Under the pieces are notes generated by a model that worked only from the letters and a program-made list of their open reading frames with translations, searched no databases and was not told where the DNA came from. Both the position numbers and the translations under genes were made by a program. Positions 32,528 to 41,858 of a DNA stretch of 64,000 nucleotides are shown here, piece by piece (position 1 is the stretch's first letter; each line of letters starts with the position of its first letter). This DNA comes from Martinezella lusitana. Its GTDB lineage: Bacteria > Pseudomonadota > Alphaproteobacteria > Rhizobiales > Rhizobiaceae. Location of the stretch: assembly GCF_900094565.1 (NCBI RefSeq), contig NZ_FMAF01000008.1, forward strand, positions 1 to 64,000, read 5' to 3'.

Positions 32528-33436
32528 ATGTTCAAGAATCTTGCACTTGCCGCCACGCTGACGGCGTTGCTCGCCAGTGGTGCCAGCGCCGCCGACGTCG
32601 TCGTCTCCTCGAAGATCGACACCGAAGGCACCCTGCTCGGCAACATCATCCTCGCCACGCTCAATGCCAACGGCATCAAGGCGCAGGACCGCATCGCGCT
32701 CGGCACGACGCCGGTCGTGCGCAAGGCGATCACCGCAGGCGAGATCGACATCTATGCCGAATATACCGGCAATGCCGGCTTCTTCTTCAACAAGGCCGAC
32801 GATGCGGCCTGGAAGAACCTGCAGCAGGGCTACGACCTCGCCAAGAAGCTGGACTATGACGCCAACAAGATCGTCTGGCTGACGCCCTCGCCCGCCAACA
32901 ACACCTGGGCGATCGCCGTTCGCAGCGATGTCGCCGGCCCGGCCAAGCTGAAGACCATGTCCGATTTCGGCAAGTGGGTTGCCGGCGGCGGTCCCGTGAA
33001 GATTGCGGCGTCCTCCGAGTTCGTCAATTCGCCGGCGGCCTTGCCGGCATTCCAGACGACCTACGCCTTCCAGCTCAAGCCCGACCAGGAAGTCGTGCTC
33101 TCCGGCGGCGACACGGCGGCGACGATCAAGGCGGCGGCCGACCAGACCAACGGCGTCAACACGGCCATGGTTTATGGCACCGACGGCGCCATCGAAGCGG
33201 CCGAACTGACGGTTCTCGAAGACGACAAGAGCGTGCAGCCGGTCTATGCCCCGACGCCGATCATCCGCGAGGCCGTGCTCAAGGCCAATCCGAAGATCGA
33301 GGAGGTACTGGCTCCAGTCTTCAAGGGTCTGACCGCCGACGTGCTGCGCAAGCTGAACGGCCGCATCCAGGTGGATGGCGAGCCGGCCAAGGCTGTCGCC
33401 GAATCCTACCTCAAGGACAATGGCTTCCTGAAATAA
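32528..33436 (+). CDS. Osmoprotectant ABC transporter, substrate-binding protein
   Basis: Product of 302 residues with a signal peptide (LALAATLTALLASGASAAD). It is of the OpuC/OsmF (YehZ) class: SSKIDTEGTLLGNIILATLNANG, IDIYAEYTGNAGFFF, and ELTVLEDDKSVQPVYAPTPI are family segments. Substrates are betaine, choline or related quaternary amines. First gene of a four-gene operon (binding protein, permease, ATPase, permease) in the order of yehZYXW. Confidence 0.9.
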   Translation: MFKNLALAATLTALLASGASAADVVVSSKIDTEGTLLGNIILATLNANGIKAQDRIALGTTPVVRKAITAGEIDIYAEYTGNAGFFFNKADDAAWKNLQQGYDLAKKLDYDANKIVWLTPSPANNTWAIAVRSDVAGPAKLKTMSDFGKWVAGGGPVKIAASSEFVNSPAALPAFQTTYAFQLKPDQEVVLSGGDTAATIKAAADQTNGVNTAMVYGTDGAIEAAELTVLEDDKSVQPVYAPTPIIREAVLKANPKIEEVLAPVFKGLTADVLRKLNGRIQVDGEPAKAVAESYLKDNGFLK

Positions 33437-33559
33437 GGCTTCACCGCTGATCTCGCGGCTCCGTTTTCGATAGAGTGGAGCCGCGGGACATTAAAATGGG
33501 CATGACCTTGTCCGAAACCGCCTCATTTTTTGGGCTCATGCGCTGACGGAGCTTGCCTT

Positions 33560-34726
33560 ATGGAAGATGCGCTAGCGGTCCGCAGAGTGGACCGTCTCGG
33601 AGTGGTGCTGGTGGCGGGCGGCGCGCTGGCGGCGGCCTTGATGCCGTTCATCATCGTCAAGGCAAACCGCATCGCTGCCGGCAAGCCGCAGTTGCTCACG
33701 CAGCTTCTTGGCCAGCCGACCACAATGGTCCTGCTTGCCCTTCTCGTGGCCGCCGCCCTCGCCGTGCTGTTCCTGCGCAATCAATTTCTTCGCCTCGCCA
33801 TCGGCACCCTTGCGATCGCCATGCTCATCGTCACGCTCGGGCTTGTTTCGACGGCGGCAACGCCGACTGGAAGCACGGTGGCGCGCATTACGCCCGGCGG
33901 CTCCTTCTGGGTGTTGCTGGCCGTTGTGGGGTTGATGATTTCGGATGCGCTGGTGAAGCTTCGGCTGACGCCCTGGCTTAGGGTCGCCGCGCTGGCGCTC
34001 TATGCCGCCCTGCTCGTCGCCGTTCTGCGCTCCGGCCTGCTCGATAATCTGTCGATCATGAAGGAATATGGCAATAACGCCGACAAATTCTGGCGCGAGG
34101 CGCTCGGCCACATGTTTTTGTCCCTCGGTTCCGTCGCCATCGCCATCGTGCTCGCCCTGCCGCTCGGCATCTTCTGCTTTTGGCAGCCGCGCCTGCGCGC
34201 CGTGGTCTTGCGGGCGCTGAGCCTGGTGCAGACCATTCCAAGCCTGGCGCTGTTCGGCATTCTGATGCTGCCGCTCGGCTATATCGCCGCCCATGTTCCC
34301 TTCGCCGCCGCGATCGGCATCCAGGGCATCGGCGTGGCGCCGGCGCTGGTGGCACTGGTGATCTATTCCTTGTTGCCGATCGTCGCCAACACCGTCGTCG
34401 GCCTTGCCGGCGTCGATCCCTCCGTGCGCGATTCCGCCGCCGGCATGGGTTTGACGCGAAGGCAGATCCTGACGGGCATCGACCTGCCGCTCGCCTTTCC
34501 GGTCATCCTCACCGGCATCCGCATCGTGCTGGTACAGGCGATCGGCCTCGTCACGGTCGCGGCCCTAATCGGCGGCGGCGGTTTCGGCCTCTTCATCTTC
34601 CAGGGCATCGGCCAGACGGCCAATGATCTGGTGTTGCTCGGCGCCGTGCCGACAGTCATTCTCGCCTTCTCATCGGCCGTCATCCTCGATGCGGTCATCG
34701 ACAGCATCCGGGGACAACGCGCATGA
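33560..34726 (+). CDS. Osmoprotectant ABC transporter permease (YehY-like)
   Basis: Product of 388 residues from the ATG at 33560 (GGAG at 8 bp). It has extra N-terminal membrane segments (about 15-135) before the permease core, as in YehY, and the EAA loop AGMGLTRRQILTGIDLPLAFPVILTGI. It overlaps the ATPase gene by 4 bp. Confidence 0.9.
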   Translation: MEDALAVRRVDRLGVVLVAGGALAAALMPFIIVKANRIAAGKPQLLTQLLGQPTTMVLLALLVAAALAVLFLRNQFLRLAIGTLAIAMLIVTLGLVSTAATPTGSTVARITPGGSFWVLLAVVGLMISDALVKLRLTPWLRVAALALYAALLVAVLRSGLLDNLSIMKEYGNNADKFWREALGHMFLSLGSVAIAIVLALPLGIFCFWQPRLRAVVLRALSLVQTIPSLALFGILMLPLGYIAAHVPFAAAIGIQGIGVAPALVALVIYSLLPIVANTVVGLAGVDPSVRDSAAGMGLTRRQILTGIDLPLAFPVILTGIRIVLVQAIGLVTVAALIGGGGFGLFIFQGIGQTANDLVLLGAVPTVILAFSSAVILDAVIDSIRGQRA

Positions 34727-35670
34727 GCAACATGATCGAGCTTAAGGGCGTGACCAAACGCTACGGCGCCGCCACCGTGGTCGATGATGTCAGCATGAGC
34801 ATGGAGAAGGGCACGATCACCGTCATCGTCGGCACGTCGGGCTCCGGTAAATCGACCCTGATGCGGATGATCAACCGACTGGTGCCGATATCCGAGGGCC
34901 GCATCTCTGTTGGCGGCGAGGATATTATGAGTGTGCCGGCGACCGAGCTTCGCCGCCGCATCGGCTATGCCATCCAAGGCCACGGGCTGTTTCCCCACCG
35001 CACCGTTGCGCAGAATATCGCGACCGTCCCCGAGCTGCTTGGTTGGGACAAGACGCGCATCGAGGGGCGTGTCGAAGAACTCCTCAATCTCTTCCGTCTC
35101 GATCCCGGCACCTTTGCCGCCAAATATCCGAGCCAGCTTTCCGGCGGCCAGCAGCAGCGCGTCGGCGTCGCCCGCGCGCTTGCCGCCGAGCCGGAATTGC
35201 TGCTGATGGACGAGCCCTTCGGCGCGCTCGATCCTGTCATCCGCGGCAAGGCGCAGGACGATCTGCTTGATATCCAGAAGCAGTTCGGCACGACGGTCGT
35301 TCTCGTGACCCATGACATGGACGAGGCCTTCCATCTCGGTGACAAGATCGCCGTGATGAGCGGCGGCAAACTGCTGCAATGTTCAGAGCCCGAGAAGATC
35401 CTGACCGAGCCGGCCGATCCCTTCGTGCAGCAATTGACCGGCACGTCGGACCGCGCGCTGAAGCTGATGTCGTTGCTGCCGCTGAAAGAGAGCATGCAGC
35501 CTCTCAGGCCCGGTCTCGGCTACAGCCTGCCGCAAACGCTTAATCTGCGTGACGCGCTGGCCGAACTGATCTGGCAGGGTGCCGACGAGGCTTCGGTCGA
35601 GGATGAGAGAAAGGTGCCGGTCGGTTCGATCTCGATCCAGCATCTGATAGAGCTGGGCCGCAAAGCATGA
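34723..35670 (+). CDS. Osmoprotectant ABC transporter ATPase (YehX/OpuCA-like)
   Basis: Product of 315 residues. Walker A GTSGSGKST, signature LSGGQQQRVGVARA, Walker B LLLMDEPFGALDP, His switch VTHDMDEAF. The C-terminal extension after residue 240 has no clear pair of CBS domains (shorter than OpuCA), so osmosensing by CBS is uncertain. ATGA overlaps at both ends give tight coupling. Confidence 0.93.
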   Translation: MSNMIELKGVTKRYGAATVVDDVSMSMEKGTITVIVGTSGSGKSTLMRMINRLVPISEGRISVGGEDIMSVPATELRRRIGYAIQGHGLFPHRTVAQNIATVPELLGWDKTRIEGRVEELLNLFRLDPGTFAAKYPSQLSGGQQQRVGVARALAAEPELLLMDEPFGALDPVIRGKAQDDLLDIQKQFGTTVVLVTHDMDEAFHLGDKIAVMSGGKLLQCSEPEKILTEPADPFVQQLTGTSDRALKLMSLLPLKESMQPLRPGLGYSLPQTLNLRDALAELIWQGADEASVEDERKVPVGSISIQHLIELGRKA

Positions 35671-36416
35671 AACTTCTCGCCGCTAATCTCTTTCGTCTGC
35701 TGGCGCTGGCACTGCTGCTGGTGTTGCTGTTCCGTCCGGAATGGCTGACGCCGATCCTGGCGCCGCTGACGAAATTCGGCGCCTCACCGATCTATACGCA
35801 GAACAGTCTTCCGAGCCTTGCCCTCAGCCATCTCGAGCTGATCTTCGTCTCGATCGGCGCGAGCGGTATCCTGGCGGTGCTTGGCGGCATCTTCGTCACG
35901 CGGCCGATCGGGGCCGACTTCCTGCCGCTTTCGCGGGCGATCGCCAATGCCGGCCAGACCTTTCCCCCCGTCGCGGTGCTGGCACTCGCCATTTCCACCA
36001 CCGGCTTCGGCGCGGTCCCGACATTGATCGCGCTTTTCCTCTATGCGTTGTTGCCGATCTTCGAGAACACCGTCGCCGGATTGCAGCAGGTGCCGGCCTC
36101 CGTGCTCGATGCCGCCGACGGCATGGGCATGAATGGCTGGCAGCGGCTGTTCCGCGTCGAGCTACCGCTTGCTCTGCCGCTGATCATCGAAGGACTGAAG
36201 ATCGCCACCGTCATCAATATCGGTACGGCAACCATCGGCTCCACCGTCGCCGCCAAGGGCCTCGGCGAGGTCATCATCGCCGGGCTGATCAACGACAACA
36301 CCGCCTTCATCCTGCAAGGCGGCCTGATCGTCGGCCTGATGGCGGTGCTGATCTATGATGGCATGGAGATGATCGAACATTCGATAACCCGCAAGATCGG
36401 CCTGCAGCCCCACTGA
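35667..36416 (+). CDS. Osmoprotectant ABC transporter permease (YehW-like)
   Basis: Product of 249 residues with about six membrane segments and the EAA loop GMGMNGWQRLFRVELPLALPLIIEGL. Second permease of the heterodimeric channel. Its start overlaps the stop of the ATPase gene. Confidence 0.92.
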   Translation: MKLLAANLFRLLALALLLVLLFRPEWLTPILAPLTKFGASPIYTQNSLPSLALSHLELIFVSIGASGILAVLGGIFVTRPIGADFLPLSRAIANAGQTFPPVAVLALAISTTGFGAVPTLIALFLYALLPIFENTVAGLQQVPASVLDAADGMGMNGWQRLFRVELPLALPLIIEGLKIATVINIGTATIGSTVAAKGLGEVIIAGLINDNTAFILQGGLIVGLMAVLIYDGMEMIEHSITRKIGLQPH

Positions 36417-36483
36417 AGCTCCAAGGTGTCGCCTCGTCGGATCGAAAGCAGCGGCCCCACGATCAACGATACCTCAATGCCTG

Positions 36484-36867
36484 CTAGTTTTCCTCGCTCG
36501 GGGCCAATGACGCTCCGGGCACATAGAGGGAGATCGGCCTGATTTCATAGACGGCGGTCGGGTTGACGCGACGCAGGTCGCGCGCCACTTCAACGGCTGC
36601 CTCCAGCGTTGGAAAATCGACGACATAGAAGCCGAGCAGCTGCTCTTTGGTTTCTGCAAACGGTCCATCGATGACCATGCCTGCGCCCTTGCCCCGCAAG
36701 GTCACGGCGCGCTGCGTCTGGCCAAGGCGGGCTGCCGGCCCGAGCGACTTCTCCTTGACGAGACGATCATTGATCTGGAGCAACTCGGCCATGAGCGCTG
36801 CATCCTCTTCCTCGCTCCAGGATTCCACTACGCCCTCTTCGTGATAGGCCAGGATAGCGTAGTACAT
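36484..36867 (-). CDS. YciI/DGPF-domain protein
   Basis: Product of 127 residues of the dimeric alpha/beta YciI-like family. The signature DGPFAETKEQLLGFYVVD is intact, with the N-terminal YYAILAYHEE. Such proteins are often encoded beside ECF sigma factors, but none is here. Biochemical role unknown. Converges on the osmoprotectant operon. Confidence 0.85.
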   Translation of the reverse strand: MYYAILAYHEEGVVESWSEEEDAALMAELLQINDRLVKEKSLGPAARLGQTQRAVTLRGKGAGMVIDGPFAETKEQLLGFYVVDFPTLEAAVEVARDLRRVNPTAVYEIRPISLYVPGASLAPSEEN

Positions 36868-37081
36868 AGGTCCCCCCTTCGAACATCAGTTAGTTTTGGC
36901 CGATCGAGCCGTTGGCCTGAATGCTCGGAGTGTAAGCAGGCTGATCGAAATTCAAAAGCCCCGGAGCCGCCTTAATCTCAATAGTTGAATGTTGGTATGG
37001 CACCACCCAAGCGCACTTGTCTTGTCCGGCGACCGATGGCATTGGCTTGGGAAGATGCTCAGATGATATACGGAGGCGCCG

Positions 37082-37477
37082 ATGGCCAAGATGATTCACA
37101 CGATGATCCGTGTCCTCGACGAGGCGCGTTCGGTTGAATTCTACAACAAGGCTTTCGGGCTTGAGATCGCCGACCGCGTCGCCTTCCCGACCTTCACGCT
37201 GATCTATCTCAGCAATGCCGAGACCGGCTTCGAGCTGGAATTGACAGTCAACCAGGGCCGCAGCGAGCCTTACGTGCTCGGTGAAGCCTATGGTCACCTG
37301 GCCGTCTCGGTCGATGAGTTGAAAGACGAACACGCACGGCTGGCCGCCCTCGGGCTCAATCCCGGCAAGATCGTCGAACTCAATCGCGATGGGAAACTTT
37401 TCGCCCTGCTGTTTTTCGTCACCGACCCCGACGGCTACAAGATCGAGGTCGTACAAAGACACGGGCGGTTTCAATAA
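37082..37477 (+). CDS. VOC-family protein, lactoylglutathione lyase-like
   Basis: Product of 131 residues, two beta-alpha-beta-beta-beta modules. Metal ligands expected of glyoxalase I are visible: His near the N-terminus (MIHTMIRV), Glu in FELELTVN, His in YGHLAVSVD and Glu in YKIEVVQR, so methylglyoxal detoxification is likely. It could act on another thiohemiacetal or aromatic substrate. Confidence 0.8.
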   Translation: MAKMIHTMIRVLDEARSVEFYNKAFGLEIADRVAFPTFTLIYLSNAETGFELELTVNQGRSEPYVLGEAYGHLAVSVDELKDEHARLAALGLNPGKIVELNRDGKLFALLFFVTDPDGYKIEVVQRHGRFQ

Positions 37478-37491
37478 AGCCGCACAAGCCA

Positions 37492-37516
37492 AAGCCCCGC
37501 GGCACCGGCGGGGCTT
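37492..37516. terminator. Bidirectional terminator between VOC and PRC-barrel genes
   Basis: Nine-bp stem AAGCCCCGC/GCGGGGCTT with a GC-rich loop, between convergent genes. Confidence 0.65.
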
Positions 37517-37540
37517 ATGAAACCGGATCTGGCGGCGCGC

Positions 37541-37933
37541 TTACATCCAATAAGGCGGCACGCCAAAATAATCGTGGCTCTTGTGGCCATGATCCTTATG
37601 GTCGTGTTCGTCTTTGCTGGCGAAGCGGCGCGCTTTTTCAATGTCATTCTTGGTCATGCTGACACGATAACCGTCGATACGAGCATCATAGCGCAGCTTT
37701 TCCCAAGGCAATCGGTAGTGATCCTGACCGATGCCGAAAAAGCCGCCGAAGCTCAGAATGACGAAAGCGATGCGTCCATCACTTTTTTCAAGCATCAGCC
37801 GCTCAATATGACCAATCTGCCTACCATCCGAACCGAATACCTTCGATCCTTCGACGCGGTCGCAAGCGACCAGCATCGACATGTCCTTGACGTAGAGGTC
37901 ACGGCCAGAGATTTCGGCACTCTCTTTATGCAT
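37541..37933 (-). CDS. PRC-barrel domain protein
   Basis: Product of 130 residues. The PRC-barrel core is SKVFGSDGRQIGHIERLMLEKSDGRIAFVILSFGGFFGIGQDHYRLPWEKLRYD, followed by a His/Asp/Lys-rich tail (DEHDHKDHGHKSHDYFG) that may bind metal. Such proteins are typically cytoplasmic and associated with RNA, photosystem or stress complexes. AAGGAGG precedes the ATG by 7 bp. Confidence 0.82.
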   Translation of the reverse strand: MHKESAEISGRDLYVKDMSMLVACDRVEGSKVFGSDGRQIGHIERLMLEKSDGRIAFVILSFGGFFGIGQDHYRLPWEKLRYDARIDGYRVSMTKNDIEKARRFASKDEHDHKDHGHKSHDYFGVPPYWM

Positions 37934-38107
37934 ATGCGCACCTCCTTTTGGATACGCGTCACATAAACTTTGGAGCGCCCCATCTGCTCAATAAGGGCAA
38001 GACGAGGCTCCTATGGGTATGCGCCCACGGCCCATTAACGCTCCGTTACCGCAAAAGTTCCAGCATTTTTTTCAAAACTGTAAAAAAACGTGAGCGCACG
38101 ACGATTA

Positions 38108-38123
38108 TTGACGTTTACGTCAA
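38108..38123. promoter_or_regulatory. Operator TTGACGTTTACGTCAA upstream of fadD, overlapping a promoter
   Basis: Perfect 7-bp arms TTGACGT/ACGTCAA. The left arm doubles as a -35 (TTGACG) with TATAGC 16 bp downstream. The same core lies before nitronate monooxygenase (25605), and MerR-type regulators of fatty/branched-chain acid catabolism use similar sites as far as I recall. Confidence 0.65.
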
Positions 38124-38280
38124 GGTTATTATAGCTTTCATCGCGCTCGGATGATTTAGTTGCGAGCGAAAGCTGCGACGATATGAAAAGCGGGAGACTT
38201 TTCCGTCGCGCGGTGACACTTTACATAACCGCCGCCCAAGCGGCGGGGCGTGGTGATGATGCGTAGAGGAGGAAGTGCGC

Positions 38281-39978
38281 ATGAATTCAGTCTCCGCTCC
38301 TTCGGATAGACCGCAAGTCAAAAAAATATGGCTTGCTTCCTATCCGGACATAGTACCGGCCGAACTGCCGCCGCTGGAGCATACATCACTCGTCGCACTG
38401 CTGGAGGAAAGCTGCGCGCGCTACGCCGACCGGCTCGCCTTCACCAGCATGGGCAAATCGATCACCTATCGCGACCTCGATACGCAAACGCGCAAGATCG
38501 CCGCCTGGCTGCAAAGCCTCGGCCTTCAGAAGGGCGATCGTGTCGCCGTCATGATGCCGAACGTGCTGCAAAATCCGGTCACCACCTACGGCATACTTCG
38601 CGCCGGCCTCGTCGTCGTCAACGTCAATCCGCTCTATATGCCGCGTGAACTCGAGCACCAGCTGCGCGATTGCGGCGCGAAGGCGATCTTCGTCCTCGAG
38701 AATTTCGCCCATACGGTGGAGCAGGTCCTGGCGCATACGGATGTGCGCCATGTCGTCGTCACCGCCCTCGGCGACATGCTAGGCGTGAAGGGCCATATCG
38801 TCAATTTCATCGTCCGCAAGGTGAAGAAGCTGGTACCGGCCTGGTCCATCCCCGGCCATCGCAATTTCAAGGCCGTGATCGCCGAAGGGGCGCGCCTGCC
38901 GCTGAAGCCTTCCGAACTCTCCGGCAGCGACATCGCGTTTCTGCAATATACCGGCGGCACGACCGGCGTTGCCAAGGGTGCGATACTGACGCATACCAAT
39001 CTGCTCGCCAACCAGCTGCAATTGCTGCTCTGGCTGCAGTCCGCCTATATCAACAAGCCGCGGCCCGAGCAGCTGACCTTCGTCTGCGCGCTGCCGCTCT
39101 ATCACATCTTCGCATTGACGGTGAACTCGCTGATGGGCATGTCGATCGGCGGCCATAACGTGCTGATTGCCAATCCGCGCGATATACCGGGCTTCATCAA
39201 GGAGCTTGGCAAATACAAGTTCGACATGTTCCCCGGCCTGAACACGTTGTTCAACGCCCTGATGAACAATCCCGAGTTCATCAAGCTCGACCTGTCGCAC
39301 ACTGCGACGCTGGCTGGTGGCATGGCGGTGCAGCGGCCTGTGGCCGAACGTTGGCAGAAGATGACGGGCGCCTGGATCACCGAAGGTTACGGTCTTTCCG
39401 AGACGTCGCCGGTCGCGAGCGCCAACCGCTTCGACAGCTCCGAATTCTCCGGAACGATCGGCCTGCCTATATCAGGCACCGATTTCGATATTCGCGACGA
39501 GAACGGCAATTCGCTGCCGCTCGGCGAGGTCGGTGAAATCTGCATCCGTGGACCGCAGGTCATGGCCGGCTATTGGAAGCAGCCGGCCGAAACTGCGCGG
39601 GTGATGACATCGGACGGTTTCTTCCGCAGCGGCGACATGGGCTTCATGGACGAGCGCGGCTATACGAAGATCGTGGACCGCAAGAAGGACATGATCCTGG
39701 TCTCGGGCTTCAACGTCTATCCGAACGAGATCGAGGAGGTCGCCGCCATGCATCCGGGCGTTCTCGAGGCGGCAGCGATCGGCGTTCCGGACCCGCATTC
39801 CGGCGAAGCGGTGAAGCTCTTCATCGTCAAGAAGGATCCGGCACTGACCGAGGCCGATATCAAGGCGCATTGCGCCGCCAACCTCACCAACTACAAGCGC
39901 CCGCGCTTCATCGAATTCCGTGCGGAGCTGCCCAAATCGAATGTCGGCAAGATCCTGCGCAAGGAGTTGCGCGGCTGA
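38281..39978 (+). CDS. fadD: Long-chain fatty acid--CoA ligase
   Basis: Product of 565 residues, adenylate-forming enzyme. P-loop YTGGTTGVAKGAILTHTN, the GYGLSETSPV motif, the hinge GDMGFMDERGYTKIVDRKKDMI, and the C-terminal catalytic Lys in SNVGKILRKELR. It activates fatty acids for beta-oxidation or lipid recycling. Start at 38281 with GAGGAGGA upstream. The leader contains a palindromic operator and a hairpin CCGCCGC-CCAA-GCGGCGG (38229-38246). Confidence 0.93.
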   Translation: MNSVSAPSDRPQVKKIWLASYPDIVPAELPPLEHTSLVALLEESCARYADRLAFTSMGKSITYRDLDTQTRKIAAWLQSLGLQKGDRVAVMMPNVLQNPVTTYGILRAGLVVVNVNPLYMPRELEHQLRDCGAKAIFVLENFAHTVEQVLAHTDVRHVVVTALGDMLGVKGHIVNFIVRKVKKLVPAWSIPGHRNFKAVIAEGARLPLKPSELSGSDIAFLQYTGGTTGVAKGAILTHTNLLANQLQLLLWLQSAYINKPRPEQLTFVCALPLYHIFALTVNSLMGMSIGGHNVLIANPRDIPGFIKELGKYKFDMFPGLNTLFNALMNNPEFIKLDLSHTATLAGGMAVQRPVAERWQKMTGAWITEGYGLSETSPVASANRFDSSEFSGTIGLPISGTDFDIRDENGNSLPLGEVGEICIRGPQVMAGYWKQPAETARVMTSDGFFRSGDMGFMDERGYTKIVDRKKDMILVSGFNVYPNEIEEVAAMHPGVLEAAAIGVPDPHSGEAVKLFIVKKDPALTEADIKAHCAANLTNYKRPRFIEFRAELPKSNVGKILRKELRG

Positions 39979-40152
39979 CATAATTCCATGCCATTCAGGA
40001 GGCTGCTCGTCCTAATCCGCGAGCGGCCTTTTTTCGTTTTGGACGATACGTGAACTTGATTTACGCCCTACATAGGGAATAGTTTCCGCGACCAAACTCA
40101 AAGCGCCCGGCCCCGTCTGACGGCAAGCGGCGCGAACCGCAAGGAGCCTCCC

Positions 40153-41778
40153 ATGAACGCCCTCGTCGATCAATTGAAGAGCACCGCATCGGCAACGAAG
40201 GCCACGGATATCCGCGCCGCCTTTGCCGCCGATCCCAAACGCTACTCCCGCTTCAACGCTTCGTTCGACGATCTGCTGATGGACTATTCCAAGACCGCGG
40301 TGAACGACGATATCCTCGTCCTTCTCGAAAAGCTCGCGGCTGAAGGCGGCATTGCGGCCAAGCGCGAAGAGATGTTCTCGGGCGTCGCCATCAACTTCAC
40401 CGAAAACCGCGCCGTGCTGCACACAGCGCTTCGCAACCGCTCCAACACGCCCGTGCTGGTCGACGGCAAGGATGTCATGCCTGATGTCAACGCGGTGCTG
40501 GCGGCCATGGGCAAGTTTGCCGACGGCATCCGCTCCGGCGCGCTGAAGGGCTCGACCGGCAAGGCGATCACCGACGTCATCAATATCGGCATCGGCGGCT
40601 CCGATCTCGGCCCGGTCATGGCGACGCTGGCGCTGGCGCCTTTCCATGACGGTCCGCGCTCGCACTTCGTCTCGAACATCGACAGCGCGCACATCGCCGA
40701 CATTCTGAAGCTCGTTAAGCCGGAAACGACGCTGTTCATCGTCGCCTCGAAGACCTTCACCACGATCGAAACGATGACGAATGCCCAGACGGCGCGCAAG
40801 TTCATCGCCGATGCGCTCGGCGAAGCCGCCGTGCAGCACCACTTCGCCGCCGTTTCGACGGCGCTCGACAAGGTCGCCGCCTTCGGCATCGACAGCCAGC
40901 GCGTCTTCGGCTTCTGGGATTGGGTCGGCGGCCGCTACTCGATCTGGTCGGCCATCGGCCTGCCGCTGATGATCGCCGTCGGCCCCGAAAACTTCGGCAA
41001 GTTCCTCGACGGCGCGCATGCGATGGACAACCATTTCCGCAAGGCGCCGTTCAAGGAAAACCTGCCGATGCTGCTCGGCCTCATCGGCTTCTACCATCGC
41101 AACGTGCTCGGCTATCCGACGCGCGCCATCCTGCCCTATGACCAGCGCCTGTCGCGCTTCCCGGCCTACCTCCAGCAGCTCGACATGGAATCGAACGGCA
41201 AGGGCGTCACCATCGACGGCACGCCGGTCGAAGGCAATTCCGGCCCGGTCGTCTGGGGCGAGCCCGGCACCAACGGCCAGCACGCCTTCTACCAGCTGAT
41301 CCACCAGGGCACGAGCGTCATCCCGGCCGAATTCATGATCGCCGCCAACGGTTTCGAGTCGGAGCTGCGCCACCAGCATCAGCTGCTGATGGCCAATTGC
41401 CTGGCGCAGTCGGAAGCATTGATGAAGGGCCGCACCTTCGAGGAGGCCAAGGCGCAGCTCACCTCCAAGGGCATGGACGACAAGAAGGCCGATTTCATCG
41501 CGCCGCACCGCGTCTTCACCGGCAACCGCCCGTCGATCACCTTCGTCTACGACAAGCTGACGCCATTCGCTCTTGGCCGCCTGATCGCGCTCTACGAACA
41601 CCGCGTCTTCGTCGAAGGCGTGCTGTTCCGCATCAACTCCTTCGACCAGTGGGGCGTCGAGCTCGGCAAGGAACTGGCAACCGGTCTGCTGCCTGTCATC
41701 GAAGGCAAGGAAAGCGCTGCCGGCCACGATTCCTCGACACAGGGGCTGGTGGCCGCGCTGGCGAGCCGCGCGAAGTAA
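40153..41778 (+). CDS. pgi: Glucose-6-phosphate isomerase
   Basis: Product of 541 residues, full length. Signatures INIGIGGSDLGPVMA, the SKTFTTIETMTN phosphate loop and the C-terminal catalytic segment HQGTSVIPAEFMI, with FDQWGVELGKELA, are intact. It interconverts glucose-6-P and fructose-6-P. It converges on frk, sharing a terminator, which suits conversion of fructose into the hexose pool. Confidence 0.96.
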   Translation: MNALVDQLKSTASATKATDIRAAFAADPKRYSRFNASFDDLLMDYSKTAVNDDILVLLEKLAAEGGIAAKREEMFSGVAINFTENRAVLHTALRNRSNTPVLVDGKDVMPDVNAVLAAMGKFADGIRSGALKGSTGKAITDVINIGIGGSDLGPVMATLALAPFHDGPRSHFVSNIDSAHIADILKLVKPETTLFIVASKTFTTIETMTNAQTARKFIADALGEAAVQHHFAAVSTALDKVAAFGIDSQRVFGFWDWVGGRYSIWSAIGLPLMIAVGPENFGKFLDGAHAMDNHFRKAPFKENLPMLLGLIGFYHRNVLGYPTRAILPYDQRLSRFPAYLQQLDMESNGKGVTIDGTPVEGNSGPVVWGEPGTNGQHAFYQLIHQGTSVIPAEFMIAANGFESELRHQHQLLMANCLAQSEALMKGRTFEEAKAQLTSKGMDDKKADFIAPHRVFTGNRPSITFVYDKLTPFALGRLIALYEHRVFVEGVLFRINSFDQWGVELGKELATGLLPVIEGKESAAGHDSSTQGLVAALASRAK

Positions 41779-41796
41779 TATTCTCCATCGTAAACG

Positions 41797-41830
41797 AAAG
41801 AGCCCGCCTGAAACATCAGGCGGGCTCTTT
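41797..41830. terminator. Bidirectional terminator between pgi and frk
   Basis: Fifteen-bp perfect stem AAAGAGCCCGCCTGA/TCAGGCGGGCTCTTT with an AACA loop. Confidence 0.92.
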
Positions 41831-41858
41831 TATTGGAAGCCTTGAAATTCGAGCGAGC

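Noticed and set aside
40012..41727. 571-codon frame opposite pgi
   Set aside because: Antisense shadow of a full-length, motif-complete pgi.
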